Below are positions 38,154 through 50,100 of a DNA stretch of 64,000 bases, one piece after another. Every line of letters starts with the position of its first letter. The stretch's first letter is position 1. Below the pieces are notes generated by a model. The model saw nothing but the letters and a program-made list of their open reading frames with translations. It did no database searches and was not told where the DNA came from. The stretch lies in contig CM046871.1 of assembly GCA_025617745.1 (NCBI GenBank), forward strand, positions 29,776,433-29,840,432, read 5' to 3'. The position numbers were made by a program, and so were the translations under genes. Source of the stretch: Heliocidaris erythrogramma. Its lineage: Eukaryota; Echinodermata; Echinoidea; Camarodonta; Echinometridae.

Positions 38154-41100
38154 CGTTTGTTTAGCATTATGTCCGAGGACATTTTCGGACAGAGAACAAA
38201 AAAAAATCATGACAACAATGGTCCTCGGAAGGCGGACAATAGTCCTCGAACGTCGAACAATGAATTTGTGCTTTATTCCGTCGACTGTCCGAGGACGAGT
38301 AACAATAGAGGAACAATAGTTGTCCTCGGAAGTAAAGCAATGTAAAGCTGTGTGTGTGTGTGTGTGTGTGTGTAAAGGAGGGGGAAGGGTGCAGGGAGGC
38401 CAGTACAGTGTATATGCAGCAATATGATAAATATCCCCCCTCGTTAATGGGGGGGGGGGGGCTATTTTATGAAAAGATTTCATTCAAACACGCTTTCTTT
38501 ACAGTTTTGAATTCTAGTTATTCATTTAGAGAAGACTTTACAATTGTTATAAACATTCATTGAAAAGATCGCAGACATTTTCATAAGACCTATAGAATAT
38601 CAACATTTTTTTTTGAGTGGAAAGATGTATATGTGGGGATAACTGGAAAGGACCTTGTAATACAGTAATCTTTTAAATGAAATACATTATTTTCAGGTCA
38701 TGGTCGGAGGGTGTAGTTCCTATTAAGGAGATCATTTTCAATAGATAGAATATCGAGATAAAGAAAAGGCAATAGTTATGAAAAGGAATAGGTTAGACAA
38801 GCATTAATTTAATTTGTAAACAAATTTTTAGGCATTTTACTCCCAGTGTTAAAGATCGTATGCTCGATCTGTAATGAAAAACACAAGTCAGAAAAAATTG
38901 GAACCAGCGGGATTCGAACCTGTCATCTACTGCTTGCCGGGCAGCGACTTAACCACCAGGCTATTCTGGTTCACGGCCAAGTCACGATGAACTGGAATCA
39001 AATACCCAAGATCCTCTTCTTTCTGACTCATTAATATTCAAACGGTCCGCCGTAGACAATGGTTAGTAAACGAAGAAGCTTGATGGGAGGAATTTTAATT
39101 TGTAAACAAATTTTTAGGCATTTTTCTCCCAGTGTTAAAGATCGTATGCTCGATCTGTAATGAAAAACACAAGTCAGAAAAAATTGGAACCAGCGGGATT
39201 CGAACCTGTCATCTTCTGCTTGCCGGGCAGCGACTTAACCACCAGGCTATTCTGGTTCACGGCCAAGTCACGATGAACTGGAATCAAATACCCAAGATCC
39301 TCTTCTTTCTGACTCATTAATATTCAAACGGTCCGCCGTAGACAATGGTTAGTAAACGAAGAAGCTTGATGGGAGGAATTTTAATTTGTAAACAAATTTT
39401 TAGGCATTTTACTCCCAGTGTTAAAGATCGTATGCTCGATCTGTAATGAAAAACACAAGTCAGAAAAAATTGGAACCAGCGGGATTCGAACCTGTCATCT
39501 ACTGCTTGCCGGGCAGCGACTTAACCACCAGGCTATTCTGGTTCACGGCCAAGTCACGATGAACTGGAATCAAATACCCAAGATCCTCTTCTTTCTGACT
39601 CATTAATATTCAAACGGTCCGCCGTAGACAATGGTTAGTAAACGAAGAAGCTTGATGGGAGGAATTTTAATTTGTAAACAAATTTTTAGGCATTTTACTC
39701 CCAGTGTTAAAGATCGTATGCTCGATCTGTAATGAAAAACACAAGTCAGAAAAAATTGGAACCAGCGGGATTCGAACCTGTCATCTACTGCTTGCCGGGC
39801 AGCGACTTAACCACCAGGCTATTCTGGTTCACGGCCAAGTCACGATGAACTGGAATCAAATACCCAAGATCCTCTTCTTTCTGACTCATTAATATTCAAA
39901 CGGTCCGCCGTAGACAATGGTTAGTAAACGAAGAAGCTTGATGGGAGGAATTTTAATTTGTAAACAAATTTTTAGGCATTTTACTCCCAGTGTTAAAGAT
40001 CGTATGCTCGATCTGTAATGAAAAACACAAGTCAGAAAAAATTGGAACCAGCGGGATTCGAACCTGTCATCTACTGCTTGCCGGGCAGCGACTTAACCAC
40101 CAGGCTATTCTGGTTCACGGCCAAGTCACGATGAACTGGAATCAAATACCCAAGATCCTCTTCTTTCTGACTCATTAATATTCAAACAGTCCGCCGTAGA
40201 CAATGGTTAGTAAACGAAGAAGCTTGATGGGAGGAATTTTAATTTGTAAACAAATTTTTAGGCATTTTACTCCCAGTGTTAAAGATCGTATGCTCGATCT
40301 GTAATGAAAAACACAAGTCAGAAAAAATTGGAACCAGCGGGATTCGAACCTGTCATCTACTGCTTGCCGGGCAGCGACTTAACCACCAGGCTATTCTGGT
40401 TCACGGCCAAGTCACGATGAACTGGAATCAAATACCCAAGATCCTCTTCTTTCTGACTCATTAATATTCAAACGGTCCGCCGTAGACAATGGTTAGTAAA
40501 CGAAGAAGCTTGATGGGAGGAATTTTAATTTGTAAACAAATTTTTAGGCATTTTACTCCCAGTGTTAAAGATCGTATGCTCGATCTGTAATGAAAAACAC
40601 AAGTCAGAAAAAATTGGAACCAGCGGGATTCGAACCTGTCATCTACTGCTTGCCGGGCAGCGACTTAACCACCAGGCTATTCTGGTTCACGGCCAAGTCA
40701 CGATGAACTGGAATCAAATACCCAAGATCCTCTTCTTTCTGACTCATTAATATTCAAACAGTCCGCCGTAGACAATGGTTAGTAAACGAAGAAGCTTGAT
40801 GGGAGGAATTTTAATTTGTAAACAAATTTTTAGGCATTTTACTCCCAGTGTTAAAGATCGTATGCTCGATCTGTAATGAAAAACACAAGTCAGAAAAAAT
40901 TGGAACCAGCGGGATTCGAACCTGTCATCTACTGCTTGCCTGGCAGCGACTTAACCACCAGGCTATTCTGGTTCACGGCCAAGTCACGATGAACTGGAAT
41001 CAAATACCCAAGATCCTCTTCTTTCTGACTCATTAATATTCAAACGGTCCGCCGTAGACAATGGTTAGTAAACGAAGAAGCTTGATGGGAGGAATTTTAA

Positions 41101-44100
41101 TTTGTAAACAAATTTTTAGGCATTTTACTCCCAGTGTTAAAGATCGTATGCTCGATCTGTAATGAAAAACACAAGTCAGAAAAAATTGGAACCAGCGGGA
41201 TTCGAACCTGTCATCTACTGCTTGCCGGGCAGCGACTTAACCACCAGGCTATTCTGGTTCACGGCCAAGTCACGATGAACTGGAATCAAATACCCAAGAT
41301 CCTCTTCTTTCTGACTCATTAATATTCAAACAGTCCGCCGTAGACAATGGTTAGTAAACGAAGAAGCTTGATGGGAGGAATTTTAATTTGTAAACAAATT
41401 TTTAGGCATTTTACTCCCAGTGTTAAAGATCGTATGCTCGATCTGTAATGAAAAACACAAGTCAGAAAAAATTGGAACCAGCGGGATTCGAACCTGTCAT
41501 CTACTGCTTGCCGGGCAGCGACTTAACCACCAGGCTATTCTGGTTCACGGCCAAGTCACGATGAACTGGAATCAAATACCCAAGATCCTCTTCTTTCTGC
41601 CTCATTAATATTCAAACGGTCCGCCGTAGACAATGGTTAGTAAACGAAGAAGCTTGATGGGAGGAATTTTAATTTGTAAACAAATTTTTAGGCATTTTAC
41701 TCCCAGTGTTAAAGATCGTATGCTCGATCTGTAATGAAAAACACAAGTCAGAAAAAAATCGTGACTTGGCCGTGAACCAGAATAGCCTGGTGGTTAAGTC
41801 GCTGCCGGCAAGCAGTAGATGACAGGTTCGAATCCCGCTGGTTCCAATTTTTTTAGTAAACGAAGAAGCTTGATGGGAGGAATTTTAATTTGTAAACAAA
41901 TTTTTAGGCATTTTACTCCCAGTGTTAAAGATCGTATGCTCGATCTGTAATGAAAAACACAAGTCAGAAAAAATTGGAACCAGCGGGATTCGAACCTGTC
42001 ATCTACTGCTTGCCGGGCAGCGACTTAACCACCAGGCTATTCTGGTTCACGGCCAAGTCACGATGAACTGGAATCAAATACCCAAGATCCTCTTCTTTCT
42101 GACTCATTAATATTCAAACGGTCCGCCGTAGACAATGGTTAGTAAACGAAGAAGCTTGATGGGAGGAATTTTAATTTGTAAACAAATTTTTAGGCATTTT
42201 ACTCCCAGTGTTAAAGATCGTATGCTCGATCTGTAATGAAAAACACAAGTCAGAAAAAATTGGAACCAGCGGGATTCGAACCTGTCATCTACTGCTTGCC
42301 GGGCAGCGACTTAACCACCAGGCTATTCTGGTTCACGGCCAAGTCACGATGAACTGGAATCAAATACCCAAGATCCTCTTCTTTCTGCCTCATTAATATT
42401 CAAACGGTCCGCCGTAGACAATGGTTAGTAAACGAAGAAGCTTGATGGGAGGAATTTTAATTTGTAAACAAATTTTTAGGCATTTTACTCCCAGTGTTAA
42501 AGATCGTATGCTCGATCTGTAATGAAAAACACAAGTCAGAAAAAATTGGAACCAGCGGGATTCGAACCTGTCATCTACTGCTTGCCGGGCAGCGACTTAA
42601 CCACCAGGCTATTCTGGTTCACGGCCAAGTCACGATGAACTGGAATCAAATACCCAAGATCCTCTTCTTTCTGACTCATTAATATTCAAACGGTCCGCCG
42701 TAGACAATGGTTAGTAAACGAAGAAGCTTGATGGGAGGAATTTTAATTTGTAAACAAATTTTTAGGCATTTTACTCCCAGTGTTAAAGATCGTATGCTCG
42801 ATCTGTAATGAAAAACACAAGTCAGAAAAAATTGGAACCAGCGGGATTCGAACCTGTCATCTACTGCTTGCCGGGCAGCGACTTAACCACCAGGCTATTC
42901 TGGTTCACGGCCAAGTCACGATGAACTGGAATCAAATACCCAAGATCCTCTTCTTTCTGACTCATTAATATTCAAACGGTCCGCCGTAGACAATGGTTAG
43001 TAAACGAAGAAGCTTGATGGGAGGAATTTTAATTTGTAAACAAATTTTTAGGCATTTTACTCCCAGTGTTAAAGATCGTATGCTCGATCTGTAATGAAAA
43101 ACACAAGTCAGAAAAAATTGGAACCAGCGGGATTCGAACCTGTCATCTACTGCTTGCCGGGCAGCGACTTAACCACCAGGCTATTCTGGTTCACGGCCAA
43201 GTCACGATGAACTGGAATCAAATACCCAAGATCCTCTTCTTTCTGACTCATTAATATTCAAACGGTCCGCCGTAGACAATGGTTAGTAAACGAAGAAGCT
43301 TGATGGGAGGAATTTTAATTTGTAAACAAATTTTTAGGCATTTTACTCCCAGTGTTAAAGATCGTATGCTCGATCTGTAATGAAAAACACAAGTCAGAAA
43401 AAATTGGAACCAGCGGGATTCGAACCTGTCATCTACTGCTTGCCGGGCAGCGACTTAACCACCAGGCTATTCTGGTTCACGGCCAAGTCACGATGAACTG
43501 GAATCAAATACCCAAGATCCTCTTCTTTCTGCCTCATTAATATTCAAACGGTCCGCCGTAGACAATGGTTAGTAAACGAAGAAGCTTGATGGGAGGAATT
43601 TTAATTTGTAAACAAATTTTTAGGCATTTTACTCCCAGTGTTAAAGATCGTATGCTCGATTTGTAATGAAAAACAAAAGTCAGAAAAGAATCGTGACTTG
43701 GCCGTGAACCAGAATAGCCTGGTGGTTAAGTCGCTGCCCGGCAAGCAGTAGATGACAGGTTCGAATCCCGCTGGTTCCAATTTTTTTAGTAAACGAAGAA
43801 GCTTGATGGGAGGAATTTTAATTTGTAAACAAATTTTTAGGCATTTTACTCCCAGTGTTAAAGATCGTATGCTCGATCTGTAATGAAAAACACAAGTCAG
43901 AAAAAATTGGAACCAGCGGGATTCGAACCTGTCATCTACTGCTTGCCGGGCAGCGACTTAACCACCAGGCTATTCTGGTTCACGGCCAAGTCACGATGAA
44001 CTGGAATCAAATACCCAAGATCCTCTTCTTTCTGACTCATTAATATTCAAACAGTCCGCCGTAGACAATGGTTAGTAAACGAAGAAGCTTGATGGGAGGA

Positions 44101-47100
44101 ATTTTAATTTGTAAACAAATTTTTAGGCATTTTACTCCCAGTGTTAAAGATCGTATGCTCGATCTGTAATGAAAAACACAAGTCAGAAAAAATTGGAACC
44201 AGCGGGATTCGAACCTGTCATCTACTGCTTGCCGGGCAGCGACTTAACCACCAGGCTATTCTGGTTCACGGCCAAGTCACGATGAACTGGAATCAAATAC
44301 CCAAGATCCTCTTCTTTCTGACTCATTAATATTCAAACGGTCCGCCGTAGACAATGGTTATTAAACGAAGAAGCTTGATGGGAGGAATTTTAATTTGTAA
44401 ACAAATTTTTAGGCATTTTACTCCCAGTGTTAAAGATCGTATGCTCGATCTGTAATGAAAAACACAAGTCAGAAAAAAATCGTGACTTGGCCGTGAACCA
44501 GAATAGCCTGGTGGTTAAGTCGCTGCCCGGCAAGCAGTAGATGACAGGTTCGAATCCCGCTGGTTCCAATTTTTTCTGACTTGTGTTTTTCATTACAGAT
44601 CCAGCATACGATCTTTAACACTGGGAGTAAAATGCCTAAAAATTTGTTTACAAATTAAAATTCCTCCCATCAAGCTTCTTCGTTTACTAACCATTGTCTA
44701 CGGCGGACTGTTTGAATATTAATGAGTCAGAAAGAAGAGGATCTTGGGTATTTGATTCCAGTTCATCGTGACTTGGCCGTGAACCAGAATAGCCTGGTGG
44801 TTAAGTCGCTGCCCGGCAAGCAGTAGATGACAGGTTCGAATCCCGCTGGTTCCAATTTTTTCTGACTTGTGTTTTTCATTACAGATCGAGCATACGATCT
44901 TTAACACTGGGAGTAAAATGCCTAAAAATTTGTTTACAAATTAAAATTCCTCCCATCAAGCTTCTTCGTTTACTAACCATTGTCTACGGCGGACTGTTTG
45001 AATATTAATGAGTCAGAAAGAAGAGGATCTTGGGTATTTGATTCCAGTTCATCGTGACTTGGCCGTGAACCAGAATAGCCTGGTGGTTAAGTCGCTGCCC
45101 GGCAAGCAGTAGATGACAGGTTCGAATCCCGCTGGTTCCAATTTTTTCTGACTTGTGTTTTTCATTACAGATCGAGCATACGATCTTTAACACTGGGAGT
45201 AAAATGCCTAAAAATTTGTTTACAAATTAAAATTCCTCCCATCAAGCTTCTTCGTTTACTAACCATTGTCTACGGCGGACTGTTTGAATATTAATGAGTC
45301 AGAAAGAAGAGGATCTTGGGTATTTGATTCCAGTTCATCGTGACTTGGCCGTGAACCAGAATAGCCTGGTGGTTAAGTCGCTGCCCGGCAAGCAGTAGAT
45401 GACAGGTTCGAATCCCGCTGGTTCCAATTTTTTCTGACTTGTGTTTTTCATTACAGATCGAGCATACGATCTTTAACACTGGGAGTAAAATGCCTAAAAA
45501 TTTGTTTACAAATTAAAATTCCTCCCATCAAGCTTCTTCGTTTACTAACCATTGTCTACGGCGGACTGTTTGAATATTAATGAGTCAGAAAGAAGAGGAT
45601 CTTGGGTATTTGATTCCAGTTCATCGTGACTTGGCCGTGAACCAGAATAGCCTGGTGGTTAAGTCGCTGCCCGGCAAGCAGTAGATGACAGGTTCGAATC
45701 CCGCTAGTTCCAATTTTTTCTGACTTGTGTTTTTCATTACAGATCGAGCATACGATCTTTAACACTGGGAGTAAAATGCCTAAAAAATTGTTTACAAATT
45801 AAAATTCCTCCCATCAAGCTTCTTCGTTTACTAAGCATTAATTTGTTAAAGTGACAGAGGTTGTATGAAAACAGCATGACCGAGGGCGGTATCCATGAGT
45901 GAGTGTGTGCGTGTGTGTGAGCGTGTGAGGGTTTGTGCTTGCATATTCGCTACCTAGTGGAGACAAATTTGAGTTCATCACCGACCTTATGGAGACTGAA
46001 TTTCTTGTGGAGACATCAAATCTTGTTCCATAAGGAAAAATAGCGTAGAATTACTTCACACACCTATTTGGTAGTGCCCCCCCCCCCTTTAGAGTGATGT
46101 CTCCAGAGAGCATGCCCTACGTTAGGATGAAGTGTGTGAGACAAATCTGTGCGAGTGTGAAAAAACTTTCCTGACAGTCACCGGCGAGGGCGCTCGTCGA
46201 ACGAACACCATATGTAGGATAAGTAGGAAAAATAGCCCCCGTACAGAAAATATTATTTTTTCCCCCTGACTAGTACTACTACTATTATTATTATCATCAT
46301 CATCATTATTAATGAATAGATACTATGAATAATAGATACACAAATGCATACACCTTGACTCCATAAGGATGATTCATAAGGATGGTACCGAACTCGTATA
46401 GATGTCTCCGTAGAGAAATGTTGCATAAGGTAGGGAATATGCGTATGCGTGTGTGTGTGTGTGTGTAAAGGAGGGGGAAGGGTGCAGGGAGGCCAGTACA
46501 GTGTCAGTTTCAGTTCAGTTTTTATTTTTTTTCATTTCCAACGAAAAGAAATATACAATTCACATACATCATTAAATCAACAAAGTAGGATACACGCAAT
46601 ACAACACATAAATATAACAGTATTGTAGATTAGATAAGATGTACCAAACTATTGCAGTATGAAAAATAATTTTATGAATGTTTGGTTGGAAATGGAGAGG
46701 TCCACTGTGAAGCTAAGCTTGTAAATTGTGGACCCCTCAGGTGAAAGTATTCAATAATAGTAATTTACATAACAAAAAATAACGAGAATAATGGCCAACA
46801 GAGAGGGGAAAGCATTATGATAAATATCCCCCCTCGTTAATGGGGGGGGGGGGGGGGCTATTTTATGAAAAGATTTCATTCCAACACGCTTTCTTTACAG
46901 TTTTGAATTCTAGTTATTCATTTACAGAAGACTTTACAATTGTTATAAACATTCATTGAAATATTGACTTATGATTCATGTATTATCCTTGTGTGAAATC
47001 AAAATAAAGATCATTGAAAATAAAAACGTTTATAAATTCCTACATTTTTTTCTAGCATTAAAATGGGGGTGGATGTGAGAAATTTCTTCCCTTTGATTTT

Positions 47101-50100
47101 TTTGTTTGTCTCTCAATATTATATCTCAAAAAGTGGGGCCTCTAGCATATTGCAAGTTTTTATTATTAAAAAAAAAGAGAGAAATCCTATTCACATAATT
47201 TTTTGCAAACATGGTATGCAGGATCCTGGATCTTGTCAATAATCTTCTTTTTTTAATGGTGTAACTAAACATGCATAAATGCTTTTGTAGACAAGGGAGA
47301 TTTGTCCAGAAATGTGCCCTAAACCTATTTACCCATAAGCTCCGTTGTCATCTATTAAAAAGTGGCGCTAAAGCCATTCACCCATATATCGACTGCCTAG
47401 AAGTAGGCGCTGTAATTACATTTTTTTTTAAAGACATTTCAGGCTACTGGCTGAACGACCTTGATCATCCATGTTTGAGAAAATGTAAGGCTGGTCGTGA
47501 GCCGATGACGTGCGAGTATGACTGGACTATTGAATCGTATTTTTCGATGTCACGTGCTTGCTACCAATGTCCTTTCGAAGAATACGACTGTCATCGGCCG
47601 CACTGTGTACCCATGGCCGGTTATGCCAGACCCGTCTACTCGGTCAACCGACGGCTACCCGGACCAAGTATCCAGGTAATGTTGTCTAAGGCCGGCATTA
47701 AGCTAAGATGACCGAAATATCTTTAGGCAAGGTGATAACCACAGCTTGGTGGATATAGAGTTATTGCAGTAAGTTATGGAGCATCAAGTGCAGCCTCCTC
47801 TTAATTCCATAGAGAAATTAGTATAATTCTGTATTAACTGTATTGTATGTATTGAATGATGCAGGTTTACTGGCCTTTCATGTCTAATGTTAATATGTAC
47901 AATAGAATATTATCGGAACCATGGACTGATATAACTGTATAATGAGCACACTTTTCCTCCAGGCCAGTATCACAAAAATCATGGGCTTTAGGGAAACTCA
48001 CTATTGGTGCTCAATGATCACTCAAGTTGATTATTTAAGGCGCTCAAACATTCAATATTTTTTCCTCCACCTTCACCTGGGTTGAGAGTGGCACACTAGA
48101 TTAGTGTCTTTCCTTAGGATGTTCTTGACGTGGCAGGACCCTTTATCTTTCGATCATTCCATCCAGAGTCTAGTGACTTATTCACTATTAAAACCTTGAT
48201 TATGATATAGATAGTAGTAGCCCTATGTGCAATCGTCTAATAAAATTTCTCCCCCCCCCCCCTCTCTCTCTCCAGGTGTGTGAAAATGACGTCATAAAGG
48301 TTCATGTACATAATATAATGGCGAATGAAGAGGCTGAGACTATTCATTGGCATGGGTCCCATATGAGAGGCACTCAGCATATGGATGGAGTATCCGCAGT
48401 TACCCAATGCCCCATCAATGCGGGCCATAAATTTACTTACGAGTTCACAGCCGAGCAGCCAGGTAAGTGCAAAAATCTATCTCAAGTGACTCTCGAAAGG
48501 TATTCTTGAAAACAGCGTTTCGAAAGGAACGTAGTGGCTTATTATACAACTGTCCTGTGCTTGGACTTTACATACTAGGCGGATCGAGGGGTCCCTGCAG
48601 AGCGCCCATATTGGAAAAAAAAGCATGGCAAACCAGCATTCTGTAGGAAAATGAAAAACCGGGGGCTCTCGTTTCAGACCGTAAAATAGATTTATGGGGT
48701 GAAACCGGGTGTTGAAAAATCGTTCTTCTCCTTGTCAGCTTTTTCTCACTTATGCCCCATAGGAGATGCTTATATAAGCAAAGTTACGAAAACAAGCATT
48801 ACAAATTGCATAATAGGCTTATACACTGAAGAGCATATTGGGCGACCTGACCGTTCGAATATCTTTAACTTTCTTTCCTGCCATTTGTCAGCTCAATGAT
48901 ATTTTCATCAAATTCCTATATCTTGATTTTAAGTCCTGAACAGTAAATATATAAGGATTCCGCTAGGTTTTGTGAAAATTTTCTTTGCTGTCATTAAACC
49001 ATACTTAACGTGAAAGTTTACGGGAAATTTCATTCCATCTTCAAATGCTAATTTTTCTTGGTGCATGTCTAGATACAGGGTTGGAAAAAAGTTTGGAATA
49101 TTTTTATTCCAAGAATTATTTCTTGTCTTAAACATATCCCTCGTCATTTTAAGTTCTTCTTTGAGGTTCAAATAAAAGATATGTGTCCCTTTTTAACTTT
49201 AAAAGCACAACATTAAAAATCAGGCTTATCACACAGTGCAGAGGTCCACTTGGAATTCGGAAGCGTATATTTGCTGTTTTTGCAAATGTCTAACGAAAAA
49301 GTTAAATAATCAGATACAGTTTAATTGCTATACCGAAGTCCTCAAAATGACTGCAAACTGCACGTAGCTTTTTCAAAATTCCACGTGAAGTACAGAAATG
49401 TATAACAAGATGTTCAAACACAAATAGAGCAAATCTGACAACATGTGGTTCATTGGTCAGCCATTGTAACATGTTTAACAATATTACGTAATCTTTGGTA
49501 CAAGATGGAACAGTAGACTTCATTCAACACAGTTAATCCGATTTAGATGAATTATTCATCACAATATAGTAGAAACTAGCATTTAAAATCAGACATACTC
49601 ATCGCCAAAAAAATATTCCAAACTTTTTTCCAACCCTGTAATAATAAATCCGAAGGAACGTCACATTCGACCTATGCACTCATCCGAACCGGCTTCGAAC
49701 AGATACCCCTTGCCCCACAGGTCCACCACATATATACGATCCAACTGCGACTCGATAAAAGAAAGCAATACAATTTATTTTAATACACGTGTAAAAATCT
49801 TGTTGAACTAGATTTCCAATTGTTATATGATTATTGTAGGTATTCCAGTCGGAGGAATTACAAAGTTGACTGCAAATCGTGGGCCGCTAGTCTCGCGATT
49901 GGTCTGATGACACTAAAATTTACAGCCGATCATTCTAAAACACAATAGCATGAATAAAGTAACTTTTGTTATTACTTTCTTTATCATGATTATTTTATCT
50001 TTTTGTTCAGAGTACACCGTACCTTTAGAGCTACCATGTTGATAATAAATCCGACGAAACTTTTGTTATGCACAACTGAATAATTGTCATCTTTGTACTT

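Larger units (their letters stand above)
38811..45832. repeat. 7.0-kb array of 286-bp units, each with a tRNA-like sequence
   Basis: Forward units begin at 38811 and recur every 286 bp (39097, 39383 and so on). There are 18 full forward units, two shortened ones (41671-41886, 43603-43819), one turn-around unit (44392-44656) and four reverse units (44657-45800), ending in a 32-nt partial unit. Units differ at only a few sites, for example acggtcc/acagtcc, tgactcat/tgcctcat and single changes in one copy. Minus-strand tRNA-like copies start at unit position 90: 38900, 39186, 39472 and so on to 44195. Plus-strand copies are 41774, 43706, 44495, 44781, 45067, 45353 and 45639. The whole block lies in intron 1 of the laccase gene, between 12-bp direct repeats. 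High identity suggests recent amplification or ongoing homogenisation. Confidence 0.97.
38568..46961. repeat. Segmental duplication, copy 2 (interrupted by the array and two further insertions)
   Basis: The duplicated parts are 38568-38810, 45833-45940, 46443-46503 and 46813-46961. Insertions are the tRNA-like array, a 0.5-kb TIR element in the GT tract (45941-46442) and a LINE-like tail (about 46504-46812). Confidence 0.85.
31240..47442 (+). other. Laccase intron 1 (16.2 kb)
   Basis: Holds, in order: a box-B-bearing repeat near 31490-31540 (gggttcgatcc), a TIR element, two minisatellites, LINE fragments, SINE copy 3, the Tx1-like LINE, the segmental duplication and the tRNA-like array. 33040-33764 and 33970-34600 have no clear content beyond a possible LINE tail with aataaa near 34580; 46962-47442 shows nothing. 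Confidence 0.75.

Noticed and set aside
38846-45765. A 62-residue peptide encoded about 22 times in the array
   Set aside because: The residues [11 protein letters not shown] and following are the antisense translation of the tRNA-like sequence. Conservation is at DNA level over the whole 286-bp unit, with no coding bias.
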